A stretch of DNA of 64,000 nt. It comes from Xiphias gladius. Lineage: Eukaryota; Chordata; Actinopteri; Istiophoriformes; Xiphiidae. Numbering within the stretch: position 1 is the stretch's first letter; each line of letters begins with the position of its first letter. The notes below the pieces were generated by a model that saw only the letters and a program-made list of their open reading frames with translations, was not told the origin of the DNA and searched no databases. Shown here one piece after another: positions 8,901-28,779 of this stretch. Position numbers and translations under genes: made by a program. The stretch spans positions 2,014,001 through 2,078,000 of the forward strand of contig NC_053418.1 of assembly GCF_016859285.1 (NCBI RefSeq), in the 5' to 3' direction.

Positions 8901-11756
8901 CATAATTTAAGTTTTGACTTAGTGTCTCATAGTTATGACTCATAATCCTGAATTAACGTGATTTTTTTCGATTTTACGTTTAAGAACCCTCACTTTTAAT
9001 CAGTTTTTCCTTTTCCTGGCAGAAACCGGCTTCCACAAACACGAGATAAGAGAGAATTTTTTTTTTTTGCTGGGTCATGCTGGTGCATTTTGGCCAGAGT
9101 TCCCTCTATAAAGTTGGCATTTAGCTTGCAGCCACTCTGTGGCTGTTTGAATCCACCAACTCAGGTTTGACTCAGGCTAAAAGGTTAGAGCAGCTTATTC
9201 CTTTGGGAAATTTCCATCTAAAAAAAAACAAACAACAGACTCCGGTGTTGATTTTACTGTTGTAACTGGCACAGAACCAAGTGATGAGTTGCATTTAACC
9301 TGAAGGCCCGCAGCTGTTCGGTCTGTTCGCCAACGTCTTCTTCCTGGGCCAGGCCTTCATCATCATGCTGGTGTACGTGTGGAGTAGAAGACATCCGCTC
9401 ATACGCATGAACTTCTTCGGCCTCCTGAACTTCCAGGCCCCGTTTCTCCCCTGGGTGCTCATGGGATTTTCGCTGCTGCTCGGAAACTCCATCATGGTCG
9501 ACCTCCTCGGTATGAAACACTTCGCCAAAAACCCTTCGACACCTGACGCAACCAGACCTTGTTGTGTTGATCTCGGAGAGTGTTGGCTGCCGTGAACTAG
9601 GGGAAGAAATACAAAAACATGAACCCTGTACCATAAACACTTCAGTTTACAAATTGCGGGAGGAATAAATTGCATTGTCAGACGTTCAAAATGGATCCTG
9701 TGTCCAGTTTAAAGTTTATACATTTTATCAAAGCAACGTAAAAGGCCAAGACGATCATTTTGTACACACTCGTGATACTGTTAAATCCATCAGAAAGGAC
9801 ATTTCTTTTTTACTTTTTGAACTGTCACCAAATTCCATGGAAGAAACAGAACCGGCAGCCCGTTTCTCAGCGCTTTTCTGACTCCCTTAGCGCGTCTGCG
9901 TCTTCCAGCTCCCGCTGAAGACCATAAACCTTTAAAAAAAATGAAAAAGCTCACAGACACCTAAAATGTATTCCCTCCCGCTTGGTGAGCAACGTTTTAC
10001 GCCTGACAGGGTTTCCCTGGATACAAACCACTGTGTGTGAAAACCCAACAGCCGTTAAAAGCGTCGCAAACCCTCATCGACGCAGCGCCGAACCTTTTCG
10101 TGCTCTGTTAGAATTGCTCGGCCATTTGCTTTCAGTGGTGTGCACCGCAGCGTCTGTAAGTGTTCCGGTGTCTCCTGCCTTACGTCACAGATTAACCACC
10201 GACTACTGGCGAGAAAAAAATCTAAATCTATCACTGTACTTTTGCTCGGAAACAGTCGACCGTCACCTGCTTAAAAACGCTTCATCTGATTCCAGATCAG
10301 CTGAAACTGAGCGATATCTGTAAAACAGCTGGCTCGCAGCTGATTTACAGATCCCTGAAAAAGACCTTTTTTTTTTTTTTTGTCAAGGATAAGGCTGAAT
10401 TATTCTGTATTCGTCTTATATCAACAATTCCCACGAAAAGACCCGAACCAGCACCATGTTAGTCCGTCTCTCGACACTAAGACTAATGCACTGAAGCTGC
10501 TTTTCTGGCACAACAGTCCTCTAGTGGTCAGATGCACTGACGAGTTCCTTCCCTCCTCAGGCATCAGTGTCGGCCACATGTACTACTTCCTAGAAGACGT
10601 GTTTCCGAACCAGCCAGGAGGAAGGAAGCTGCTGATGACACCAGAACTTCTGTAAGAACCAGAATTCATCTCTACTGGAGTCCAACACGTCTTTTAAAAT
10701 TGTTGTTGTTTGGGGGAGGGGGGGAGCAGAGCTGGGATTTCTGGCGCAACTTCACCCACTTCCGAGGTGCGTGGGGACGGGAAAACAATCAGAGGAGGTC
10801 ATACATGTGCCACACACAGCGTCTCCTCCATACGAGCTTGAGTACCACCACTTCTCCTTTTGATGGACCGGATGTTGTATCATCCGTGTCCATTACTGGG
10901 TCTCTCTGCCAGTTTGGGAATGGGACTGGCCTCGAGCCACATGACCCAACGACTCCGCGTGTGGGTGCCCCGTTGGCTGATGAACGTGTTTCGTAAATGG
11001 GTTTTTATGATGACCCTGACGAAGGCCACAAGCCGAAAGACTAAGCGCTTCAACAATAAAGTTGGTCTTTATACCACAAGTGTTTACTTAGTTAATACTT
11101 TCCCAGGCTGCGCCATTAAGTATTTATTGGACTTCGCATGCACGTGCAAAGGTTTGGGCACCCTTCGACCTGTCAGGTCTCAGAACGTCATGAACCTTTT
11201 AGGCCTTAACGGAACAGACAGAGGGACCTTTATCAGTTCAGTTGACCCTCCGGAGGCTTGAAACGCGTCACACACTGACGCGCAGACGCTGCCTCAAAAT
11301 TGCCCAAAAATGCGTAAATGCAAGAAGTTTCAACCTGTCACGTCTTCAACAAAAGACACATTTTTCTGCCAGTAGTAGTAGTATGAAGAGTCATTCACCA
11401 TCTGCACATTAACAGGTGATATTTTTCATAGAAATGTTACGCAGTGAAATTGTAAGTAAACAAATTCAATCACAGCAACTGCAATTTCCTGACAATGTCC
11501 TTTCAGAATATTAGTCAAAATAATATACGTGTCCTCAAAACATTTAGCAAAATGCAAAGAGACTTGCTGTCACTACCGACTGGCCTCGTTCTCTCCTCAC
11601 AGGCGGGCCATGTTTGACCGGCCGGAGGACCCAGACTACCGTCTCCTACAGGAACAGCAGCAGGACGGAGACCAGCGGCGGGACGGAGACCAGCGGCGGG
11701 ACGGAGACCTGCGGCGGGACGGAGACCTGCAGGGGGACCAGGAGCCGCACAACTAA
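5861..11756 (+). CDS. derl3: derl3, Derlin-3, complete gene with seven coding exons
   Basis: Derlins are rhomboid-fold pseudoproteases of the ER membrane that help retrotranslocate misfolded glycoproteins to the cytosol in ER-associated degradation. Exons 5861/5891-5980, 6760-6825, 6926-6999, 7094-7187, 9314-9509, 10561-10651 and 11603-11756 join in phase to 254 residues (264 from the upstream ATG), against roughly 235-240 in mammals. The sequence follows Derlin-2/3 throughout: [35 protein letters not shown] (loop-1 WR motif), [46 protein letters not shown], and GxxxG in [21 protein letters not shown]. The derl3 call over derl2 rests on synteny with mmp11 and smarcb1. The last exon carries tandem DGDQRR-type hexapeptides, and no FxWGxG-type p97-binding SHP box is seen, unlike Derlin-1/2. 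Confidence 0.93.
6760..6825 (+). CDS. derl3: derl3 coding exon 2
   Basis: 22 codons, [22 protein letters not shown] region. The acceptor follows an 18-base T run ending TTTTAG; donor GTAACA. Phase 0 on both sides. Confidence 0.9.
6926..6999 (+). CDS. derl3: derl3 coding exon 3
   Basis: Encodes [21 protein letters not shown] and IIF(L). Acceptor CTCTCAG, donor GTATCT. It ends after two bases of a Leu codon completed by exon 4. Confidence 0.88.
7094..7187 (+). CDS. derl3: derl3 coding exon 4
   Basis: Encodes (L)[19 protein letters not shown] through GGIVMT. It is separated from exon 3 by only 94 bp, with a weak pyrimidine tract before the GCAAG acceptor. The join restores [12 protein letters not shown] exactly, which supports the intron. 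Confidence 0.87.
7188..9313 (+). other. derl3 intron 4, with GC-rich left part and degenerate satellite
   Basis: 2.1 kb intron. The left 600 bp are fairly GC-rich and free of stops in one frame. The segment 8140-8965 is a decayed array of TAAGTCAAAATTTTGACT-like units. No exon was recognised before 9314. Confidence 0.6.
8140..8965. repeat. Degenerate palindromic satellite (AAGTCA...TGACT units)
   Basis: Dozens of AAGTCA, TTTTGACT, CAAAATTTTGACT, CATAATT and ATGACTCATAAT words recur in both orientations at irregular spacing, for example 8306-8318, 8715-8735 and 8905-8950. It looks like an old tandem array built on a near-palindromic AAGTCAAAATTTTGACTT core. No coding potential. Confidence 0.6.
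9314..9509 (+). CDS. derl3: derl3 coding exon 5
   Basis: The largest derl3 exon encodes [38 protein letters not shown] and [19 protein letters not shown] through IMVDLL(G). Acceptor CCCGCAG, donor GTATGA. It holds central membrane segments and the most conserved Derlin stretch. Confidence 0.93.
10561..10651 (+). CDS. derl3: derl3 coding exon 6
   Basis: Encodes (G)[20 protein letters not shown] and RKLLMTPEL(L), containing the last membrane helix with its GxxxG motif. Acceptor CCTCAG, donor GTAAGA; both junctions split codons and agree with neighbours. Confidence 0.92.
10690..11350. repeat. Interspersed repeat debris in derl3 intron 6
   Basis: The left part holds an ATGACCCTGACGAAGGCCAC / CAATAAAGTTGGTC block of the kind repeated in teleost genomes. 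The right part begins GTGCAAAGGTTTGGGCACCC (about 11144), resembling a DNA-transposon end. Family not established. Confidence 0.35.
11603..11756 (+). CDS. derl3: derl3 terminal coding exon with hexapeptide repeats
   Basis: Encodes (L)[20 protein letters not shown] and then [24 protein letters not shown] units, ending DQEPHN and TAA (11754-11756). RAMFD.PEDPDY matches the start of the Derlin-2 cytosolic tail (AIFDTPDEDPNY). The rest of the tail is replaced by 18 bp tandem repeats. Confidence 0.88.
11657..11730 (+). repeat. In-frame 18 bp coding minisatellite
   Basis: Four near-identical units beginning GACGGAGACC are strung head to tail within the derl3 last exon. Units 1-2 encode DGDQRR, unit 3 DGDLRR, and unit 4 is a variant DGDLQG. 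Confidence 0.9.
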
Positions 11757-14449
11757 CAGCAAGACCCCAGAAGTCAACAGACATCGGCTGACAGAGACGC
11801 GAGCAGAGAGTCAGAGGATGTGGATGTACGGAGTCCCGGGCCTTCGTAAAAGAGGGCTGAGATATAGGAGGACTGAACTGAAAGTCAGCGTCATAAACAA
11901 TGTTCGTTTCAATTATGAAAAACGTTTCTTTCTTAAAACTATTTTTATCTTCTCTAGCACTCAAAAGTCATAAGGATTTTGGGAGGTAATGGCCCTGTTC
12001 AACTCAAAAAAAATGTCTGAAAAAGGTGTTTTGCGTAGACGAGGAGATAAAGGCACAGAGAACGCCAGAAGAGCAAATCTCGGTTTCGAGACTGCGTTGC
12101 CGTGTCTGAGGAGTCAAAGCGTAATTTAAAACAGCAGCAGGATGTGAGGCCAAAACGCAAAGGATTAGGGGTCTGGTGAGATCGGCTCTTTCTTGCCTTT
12201 TTTTGGGGTTTTTTTTAACGTTTAAGTACAAACACCAGAGAACAGACATCACAGTATGCGTGACAAAATCATCTCTACTTAAAGGCCCCCTGCGGAGATT
12301 TTAACCTTTAGTGCTTTTTTTTTTTTTTTGTGAGTGGGTCCCACTTTTGTTTTGTCTCATACACGCGGCAGGTGACACACTCCTGCCGATGGTTTCGCGC
12401 TTTCGCACGCATCTTCCGCGCGGGCGGCGGTGGCACGGCCCGGAAACGCAGCGAGGGGCCGGCGAAGGCAGGGGAGAAGACGACGACTGCTAGAAAAAAA
12501 TAAACGCTGACGTAAACACAACACAGGTTTCGAACTTTTACGAGAAAAAAACAGCTTTGCGAACGCTTCATGAGGGAAGGAAGGTGCATTCAGCACTTCT
12601 GTTCGAACTCAACGATACACACAACTTCTGTCTCTTGACGAGAAAACTGTCCGTCAACAAGCTCCAACTGATTCACTTGACCTCTGTGTACACAGCTGTT
12701 CTCTTAGAATTTGTGAACACCAACGACATAAACATCCTGAGAAAAGCACATTCCGACCGTGTCAGAAGTAAAACACTGTTACAGAGTGCAATTTTTTTTT
12801 CCTTTTTGACTTGAAATCGAAAACATCTACACTCTAAATTTTCGGCCACCGCCTGGCTTCTCGAGACCTAACGCGACCAGATAACTAAACCCCTCGTATT
12901 CGTGCTCTGCTTACGGAGGACTGAAAGGAGCGGGGCCAACCCGTAACTCCCTTCCCTGCTGTTGTGTCACCGCCGCTGGTTCACACAAACTGCCGACAGC
13001 CCGAAATCCCGCCGGCCCCCGTCTGCACACTCTGCACTTTCACCCGCTGCCTTTGTGGGTCAGACACTGGGGACAAAATGGAAATTGCTTAGCACAACAA
13101 CACGCAAACAAGCCTCTGTGGGGACCCCGACAACAAAACCCACACTCCAGCCCTTATAACACAGCACTGCTGATAAATACGAGTGGACTGATGAAGGTCA
13201 ACATCAAGAAACCAGTTCTGTGTTTTCAGAGTTATTTTTATTTTTCTTCTTCTTCTACTGGAAAATTTATAGTAAGATCATTATGTAACAAAAAAAATGA
13301 AAAAAAACTATACTAATTAATCTTTGAGTGAAGAAATTATTAAAAAAAAAAACTAAAACTAGGGTTGAAAGATTCAATGCAAATATCTAATTGCAATTTT
13401 GCCGATATTTCAATTTAAACTGCAAAAAATGTTCTACAAACTAAACTGCAGCCCTTTGTTTGTGGTTTACATTAACATGTATTTAATAAGGTTTTTTTTT
13501 AAATCTGTCATTTAGAGAAAAGTAAACTAAGTAAAGTACAACTAAGGTATTACATCGCATAAGTGGCAACTACCTGTCTGAAATCTTCGCAAGCGATCAC
13601 CTAGATTGTTTATGTAGACGCGGGACTAAGAGCCTGCGGCCAAGCTAGCAGCTCTGAGAGGCTTTACTTAGGCACAGCCTAGCCTTTGATTTAAACGCTA
13701 ACACCGGCATGCTAACATGCTCACATAACATGTGACACAACAACGTGTTAAGCCGGTGTAATGTTCGCCACGTTCGCCACCTTAACCGTCTTAGTTTAGC
13801 CTGTCGGCACGCTAACGGTTGCTAACTAGCACATAACCCAAAGTGAAGCTGAGGCCGATGGGAATGTCTCGCCCCGCAGGCTTCGACCTGATGGCGGCGC
13901 CGGGGTGAAGGTCAAAGGAAAACTAAGGATGTTAAGATTTATCCCAAGGGGGAACGTGAACGCCTCTGCCACATTTTATGGCAATCCATCCAATAGTTGT
14001 CAAGACATTTGAAGTCAACCTCATGGTGGCGCTAGAGAACAGAAAGCCAGGGGATCTCCGCAGTCAGTGAGATTCATCCTCTGGAGAACACGAATGTTTA
14101 TAGAAAAGTTGCGTGGCAATCCGTCACTGGCTACAGTTTGTCAGGTTTTGTGTAATTATGTGAGCTATGATTCAAAATGCACTTTTTCAAATCACAATTC
14201 TGAAGTAAAGACGATTAATCGGCTTCTACGCTTCTATCAATAAATGTACGGAAAAAAAACAAACCAAAAACAAAACAGCTTGTGATTTCATATCCTTTTT
14301 TTCCCAGATTGTCTTTTTGTTTGAACTTGATCACATCGGCGGTAACTGTCATGTAATAAATATAGTATCAGTAAACTCACACACTGGTTTAACCCCGCAG
14401 AATTATAAACAATACACTACATGACCAGACAGCAAATCAAGTTTTCACT
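11757..14449. other. derl3-smarcb1 convergent intergenic region
   Basis: Tail-to-tail interval. An AATAAA at 12499-12504 could end derl3 transcripts. No gene was recognised. It holds short low-complexity runs, a GGGTTGAAAGATTC-type repeat (about 13363-13470) and a GCTAACATGCTCACA-type repeat (about 13640-14140). Confidence 0.55.
13640..14140. repeat. GCTAACATGCTCAC-type percomorph repeat, copy 1
   Basis: Diagnostic words are GCATGCTAACATGCTCAC, GAGGCCGATGGGAATGTC, CAATCCATCCAATAGTTGT, CCTCATGGTGGCGCTAGAG and GAGATTCATCCTCTGGAGAA. The same words recur at 32725-32935. Widespread in fish genomes; class not decided here. Confidence 0.6.
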
Positions 14450-14460
14450 TTTATTTTATT
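14450..14460 (-). terminator. smarcb1 candidate poly(A) signals
   Basis: Read on the - strand this is two overlapping AATAAA hexamers (AATAAAATAAA) about 415 bp after the smarcb1 stop, in an AT-rich setting. Position and sequence suit a 3' end. Confidence 0.5.
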
Positions 14461-14850
14461 TTGTAAGAATTATTAAAATGTACAAAAAGACAACAAATAC
14501 AACATAACAATATATTATCTGAGACTGGCTGTGTGATTTTTTTCTTTTTTCTCCCTCTGTGGTCGGGGAAAGAGAGTCAGTGGTCATCATGAGAGAGCAG
14601 CTTCTTCACGCTGAGGGTCGTAAGGGAAACATGAGGGAGGGACACTTTCTACCGGGGGCTTTGCCAAACAGAACATCATATTAATATTAATAACAAAAAT
14701 AAAAAGCAACACGGTGAACGGCGGACTGGGGACCCGGTCGAGCAGAAAAGACATCCGGCGCGGGATGGAGGAACATCTTTGATGCTTGGATGTTGTGAAC
14801 CGTGACAGCGTCATACCTCAATCAGAAAGGGCACCGTTCCTGTAGGGGGC

Positions 14851-14870
14851 GCTGCTGCTGCTGCTGCTGC
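14851..14870. repeat. (CAG)n repeat directly after the smarcb1 stop
   Basis: On the coding strand the TAG stop is followed within three bases by six to seven CAG/GCA units, so the repeat opens the 3' UTR. Confidence 0.9.
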
Positions 14871-14872
14871 GT

Positions 14873-22836
<7,964 letters not shown>

Positions 22837-22930
22837 AATGACATCAAATAACAAAGCTCGGTGCCACTGCGCAGGCGCGTATGACACGGACGTCCTGTCG
22901 CTGAGAAACGACGTCACGCTCAAGTATCAA
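22837..22930 (-). promoter_or_regulatory. smarcb1 promoter / 5' UTR
   Basis: A short CpG-rich stretch without a TATA box. TGCGCAGGCGCG (about 22868-22879) is close to the NRF1 consensus YGCGCAYGCGCR, and GACGTCAC (about 22910) is a CRE-like site. This arrangement suits a housekeeping promoter; transcription start not determined. Confidence 0.5.
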
Positions 22931-24424
22931 CAGACCTGCTCATCGGCAAATTAATCAATAAACATATCGACGCATCAGTCAAATAAAAAACCTTCGCTTG
23001 AAGTTTCTTATTATATCAGTCTGCGGCTCTGTATACTGCGCTTTTTACTCCACCCCGTTTATCTGGCAGCTGCAGATACTTTACAAATGTAATATTTTTC
23101 GTGCAGAATATTTGAAGAGCTGATTAAACACGATGCACTGTAAAAATATGGAGCTCAAATTAGAGATGAGACGAGCTGAGTAAATAAACTATTATTATAG
23201 TAGTTGCCAGTTAAAGTTATTTTTCAGGTAAAAATGTGACGACGTGCTGCTTTTGAATTATTTTAATAATTTTGAGGTTTGGATTCTTGGTTGTGAAGGT
23301 GTCACTTTTTGAGCTCTGGGTAATCCTGACGGCATTTCTCACTTTTATCTGAAGGTTTACAAACCAAGCAATCAGTCAGTTAATCAAGAATATTCAGGAG
23401 ATAAATTGGTAACGGAAATAATCATTAGTTGCGTACATATTTGCTAATAAAAAATTATAATCTCATGTTCAACTTAATCAATAAACAGTCGATTCACATT
23501 GGTTTTTGTATCGTGTTGAGATGCAGCAGAAGCGGATTCCTATCTTGACTCCTGAGTCTTAACACGCACAGAGGAAAACTCTTTAAATCAACTAAATCTG
23601 AGCGAGAGAAAAGAAGAGTCATTTTACTTTTATAAACTTAATGTTTATTCGTATATACATGAATATATTAATCTATAACCAAGAAAGGAGAGAATGTACA
23701 ATGCAAAACACAATCTCTATATACAAATCAATAAATAAACAAAGACGTAATCAAGGACAGTTTTGTATTCTACATAGGTTTTGTGTTCTTGGGAAAGGTA
23801 GGAAAAGTAAATCATAGAAGAGACTGCAGTTAGAAAAAGTTCTGATATCGTTTGTTAAAATGGAAAATGGCACCCGAGCACGGTTCAGGGGAACAAAACA
23901 AAAAATAAAATAAAAATAAAACACACACACACCACGCCAGCTGGTTTCCAGTTTTTAGTTTTTTTCTTGTAAACGCAGCCTTTTTTGTTCAAACTCGCAC
24001 AGAATCAGGTCAAATCACAAAAGGTACGTCATGTCAACACGAGTTTACAACAACACACAGACCTCATCAGCACAGAAATGCTCGCAGGGCATGGAAATTC
24101 AGCTAAAGTTCCACTCGTTTGCCAGCCAGGCGGAGAATACGAGCGCGCTTAGATTAGAGACGGAGCTGCTGCAGAAACCCCACTGTTCCTGAAACGGACT
24201 GGTTGACATGGTCTTGGCTTCTTAATTACAGGACCGGGAGTCGGAAAGTTTTTGGTCCAAACAAACACTACAGAGAAGGAACTGATGCTGCGTTCAAGCC
24301 GTGCTGGGAAAAGTCTGCTGACATTCTCTATTTCTATCCTTGTCAACAAATGTCCTGTAAAGGGACAGAGCCTGATGTCTCTCATTCCTCTGTGTCACAG
24401 CGCTCCGCTAGTGTCCAGTTCTAT

Positions 24425-24545
24425 TAAAAACACACCAGAGACACACTGTTGCGCTGGGCGGCACCTTCCTTCATCACCATGAACACACATACAACCAGCG
24501 TAGTTTATTTCGACGCAGTCCCACACACACCGTCCCGATCCCCCA
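24425..24545. repeat. CACTGTTGC-CTGGG repeat, copy 1
   Basis: Contains ACACACTGTTGCGCTGGGC, ACCTTCCTTCATCACCATGA and CAGTCCCACACACACCGTCC. A second copy with the same word order lies at 37725-37850. Confidence 0.7.
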
Positions 24546-27500
24546 GTTACCCACTAAGCATGAATGAATTATGAGCCAGTGGTTCCCCTGGACACACACA
24601 CACATGTAACAGGCCCCCCACGCCTGCTTTGTACACGAGGAGCAAGAGCCACAGATTGAAAGACACTCTTTTTATGCTTGGTGGTTATTGTGTGTGTATT
24701 TTTACTTGCTTTTTGTCCACGTGGTCGCTCTGCCTGTCTGTGTAGTAATTTAGCGTTGAGTCATACTTATTTTGTCTCTCCTCGCAGTCCTTTTGCATCT
24801 TTCTGCCTGTTTTGTTTCCATTTTTTCACTTGTTTTGCGTCACTTTGTAATGATCTGATTAACGTTCCAACAAGCCATATTACCAAGTCCCTTACTAATA
24901 GTTACTTTGCGTCTTTTCTTGGGATTTGTTGACGATAAGGAAAATAAAGAATGGTGCCAGCCTACCCTTTTAGGAAATTCGTCTTACTCGGGAATCTGAA
25001 TCAGCTAGGGGCCATCTGCGACAGATAATGCTCAGCTGCAGCGTTTCTTGGCAATAAGGAAAAAAGGGCCATAGCAGATTTCGCGACCATTATCTATGGT
25101 CAATGTGTGTCATCAAATAGGAGACACCAGAACACCTTTATTTGCTTTTTACAGATACCGTGGTGCATTCGAGGTCCAGCTGCTATGAAAGAATGGAGGA
25201 GGAACCCTTATATAACACAGACAGCAAATGTCTAAATACTCCAACAGAAAAAATAAACTGCTCTGCGCCGTGTGGATGAATGTTTGCGTAACTCCCTGTT
25301 GGGCGTTCACCAGAGATAAAGTGGTTTTTTAAGTGGTTTTCATCCCTGAAACATCCAGAAAAAAGGAGCAAGAAAAAATATCGGGTGTTAAGTGTTGACC
25401 ACCAGTTGGAGGAAATATATACAATATTCAAGAAGTTAACAGTTTAAACTAAGTAGAGTTTTTCTTGGTGAAGCATTCGGGGGTCAAAAACTCACCACAC
25501 TGTCGAAACAACATTTCGTGACCGAAACTTGGTTAATAAAGTGAGCGCGAGCCGTCGACAGCGTGCAAGGTTCTTCGTTTCCTTCAAACAACCCAGCCAC
25601 AAATTTACTACTTCACGTGTAGAGTTTGTTTGGAACGAAAGCCCGGTTTATGGTTAGAAAGCTGCTGATTTTGATGGCAGAGCTGTTTGATCCTCAGAGA
25701 CACATAAACATGAAAAGAAAAAAAATGGGTTGTTAAATCCGTGAAGGTGGAGTTTCTACAACAGCGTCATCTGCTGCTCCTGACAAACATCTTTGCTTCA
25801 AGTTTCTCAGACAACAGTCTAATTCTCCACAGGGCAAAGGGTCCAGAATTTTTTTTTTCATAGTGTTCTCACCCTTTTTTGTTTTCCAGAAAAATGCGAC
25901 AACAGTAAACATACAAACTTGATTTTTTTCACTGCGGAAGGCAGAGGACTCATCTGTTAAAACCTTTTTTTTCTCTCTTTCCTTGTTATTTTTGGCACAT
26001 GTAGGGTCAAGCCTGCTGCCTTCGCTGCTCGCCCACCGGGGGAGCGAAGGGCGGACGTTCACTACGACACCGTTAAGGGGATGCGAGACGCTATTTTTTA
26101 GTTCACAGTGCTCGACGTGACGCGCCGATCAACAGGCAGAGAGGGCAAAGTGAAAGGGTCGAAGGTCACAGTGTTCAACAGCGAGGGATTTCGTGCCACA
26201 GTGGCACGAACGACAGCCGGACGACGTGCTTCCTGCCGCTCATCACCATATTGCTTTCGCAGGGTTTTTTTTTTTTTTTTTTTGGTGCTTCATTCATTTG
26301 ATCGTTAAGAGAATTATGAACTTCATGCACGTGAAAATAACAACAGAACAAAAAAGGCAGTACGTGGTTGAAGCGCAACCCAGGCGAATTTAGTGTTTTG
26401 TTGCTGTGATATGAACAACTCATCAGGAAAAATCCAACCTTCGATATTTAGTCATAAAGTCTTTTTTGTGAGCTCTCTTTCCCTGAATGAGTGATGTCCT
26501 ACATTTCCCAGAATGCTGTGCAACAGCAGAAAGGGTGTGAAGATTTGGCTGTTGATCAAATTGACGGTTTGCTCAACCCCTTCCCCCATCACGGCAGTTT
26601 TGGATTAGCACGATTAGCACGGAGTTGTAGTGACAGAGATGCTCTAGTCTTTGTTAGCCTTTCCCGAAGTCTAAAGAAGGGTTTTAAACACTGGAAGCGT
26701 ACGCGACCTCAAAGTGTTTTCTCTTGTAACGTTAAACTGGGAAAAAACGAGTAAGTATATGTAGGCTAAGCAGCCAAACATGGATATGTCCGGACAAAAT
26801 TACAATACATTAAATCTTTCCTTATCATACCTGTAATATCAAGACTAAGAGCTCTTAGGTTACTTTCCAGTACAAGAACAATCCTGTTTCTCTATTTCCA
26901 CTTTATCTGCTCCAGAGGCCCGGCTGAGATCCAAAGGGCCCCGAGGCTCCGGAACAACCTGCGTCAGTGACATCTTCTAACATACTTTTATCCTGTCACG
27001 GTCTTTTTTGAGTCTTTACATTCCTTTTTATTTCAGTTTTTATCTACTTTTAACTCTGGAATCGGTTTCACCTTGTTGTCATAATATCTAACGACTGTGA
27101 TTTTCATCTGGTGCCCTGTGTGAAGCTCTCTGTAATTTGACTACTCAGCCACTGTTTCGGAAATCGAATCAAAGAATTTTGATGGTGAATCTGCCCACGT
27201 TAGCTTTTGATCTACATATGTGCCTGAGCTCGACGGACACAGCAAATAAAAGGGGTTGGGGCTTAGCCAATGGTCGAAAAACGGATCATTTGGCAGTGAC
27301 TGTTGTGTGCAAGCAGAAGAGAAACTGTGCACAATCCAGAAAAAGAAGCCCTTTAACATGAATGTTGAAGTTTTGCAGCTGTTAGAAATATCTCGCTGTG
27401 ATGTCACTTCATATCCATAGGAATGAAAGAAATGTGATCCTCCGAAAATGGAAAGTACATCATCCAAAAACGTCTATTTAAACAGTGATAGGATGTTGTT

Positions 27501-28480
27501 AGGTTGGATTTTTCCTTTAAACGCAACAGATTCGAGGACAGCACAGAGACAACAGTTTGCTCCCTCGTCGTCGTTCATCTGGACACCTACGCACGGCCTC
27601 ACTCAAAATCTCTTCCCGCTCCACAGTTTAGGGAGCTTTTCTGTATTCTGACAATTTTTTGACTCGTTCTCCAAACGCTCAAATCATCAAAAATCCGTCT
27701 TTTCCACACCTACTCTGAGTCAGAGCCCAGAGAGGAAACACTGTGCTGTCATCGCCGGCACGTAAACCACAGCTGACGCGGCGAGAAAACATCCTGCAGG
27801 ATACATCCGCAGGACTCGTTTGGCGCGTCTCAAACACACAGGCCTGTCGTGGCACATTTGGAAAAGTGGTTACCGGTGAACACGAGGGATGAGCCGCCGT
27901 GTTGGAAGAGACTAGACCACAGTCTATCGCTTCTTCCCGTGCAGTGGTCTGGTCCCGGGTTAAACTAAAATATCAGTTTGCCTTTACAGAAAACTTCGAA
28001 TATTGTCTTTTTGTCCTCACTGACCACAGCCAGAAAGAAACCCGGGAATCCGAATATCTTGGCCGTGTTGCTTATTTTATGTAGCCGATATTCTAATAAT
28101 TGTCTATTGTACCCTAGAGTTTCTCTAGTGCAGTAGTTTGGGGGACTATCCTAATATAAAACAATGAATCTGAATGCATACTACTGAATGGATGCAGTAG
28201 GCCAGCCTTCACTGCTGCTAACACTGAAAGAATTTCATGGCAGCTTTTAGTGGCTTGAACGATCAAAATGTTGCTACAGAGGCTTCGTCAATAGAATACA
28301 TGTTTAACAGATGATGAATACTTTAACTTCTTTGCTATTATTATGGTCAAATTTGAATCATCTTAAACATGATTGATGTATTTTTAGAAAACCTGTTAAG
28401 GCTGGTGTACGGAAGGCCATTCCTGCCATAAAGGGAAAAGATTTGAAGAAAAATGAGGAATAATAACAAATACTCACGGA

Positions 28481-28779
28481 TAGAGCTAAAACAATTCGTT
28501 GATTGAAAAATTAGTGGATCAGACAATGAAATATTCTGACAATTATCAATTCATGGTTTGGATCCAAATTTTTCAAGCAAAAAAAACAAAGAAAACCCCT
28601 TATATGATACTTTGTGTCCAATAATTTTGATTTTCCATTAACAATTTTTATCGTCTCCTGTCATATACAACAGGAAAGAAGGAAAGAACAGGAAAGAACT
28701 CTTAGCTAGTAAACGTTTGAATTTTTGCTTGAAAATGTTGATCCACTATTCAATTAATCAACTAATTATTTCAGCTCTA
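28481..28779. mobile_element. hAT-type MITE, full-length copy
   Basis: Ends TAGAGCTAAAACAATTCGTT and AACTAATTATTTCAGCTCTA form inverted repeats; internal TTTTTCAAGCAAAAA is shared with other copies. About 299 bp, no ORF. Confidence 0.7.
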
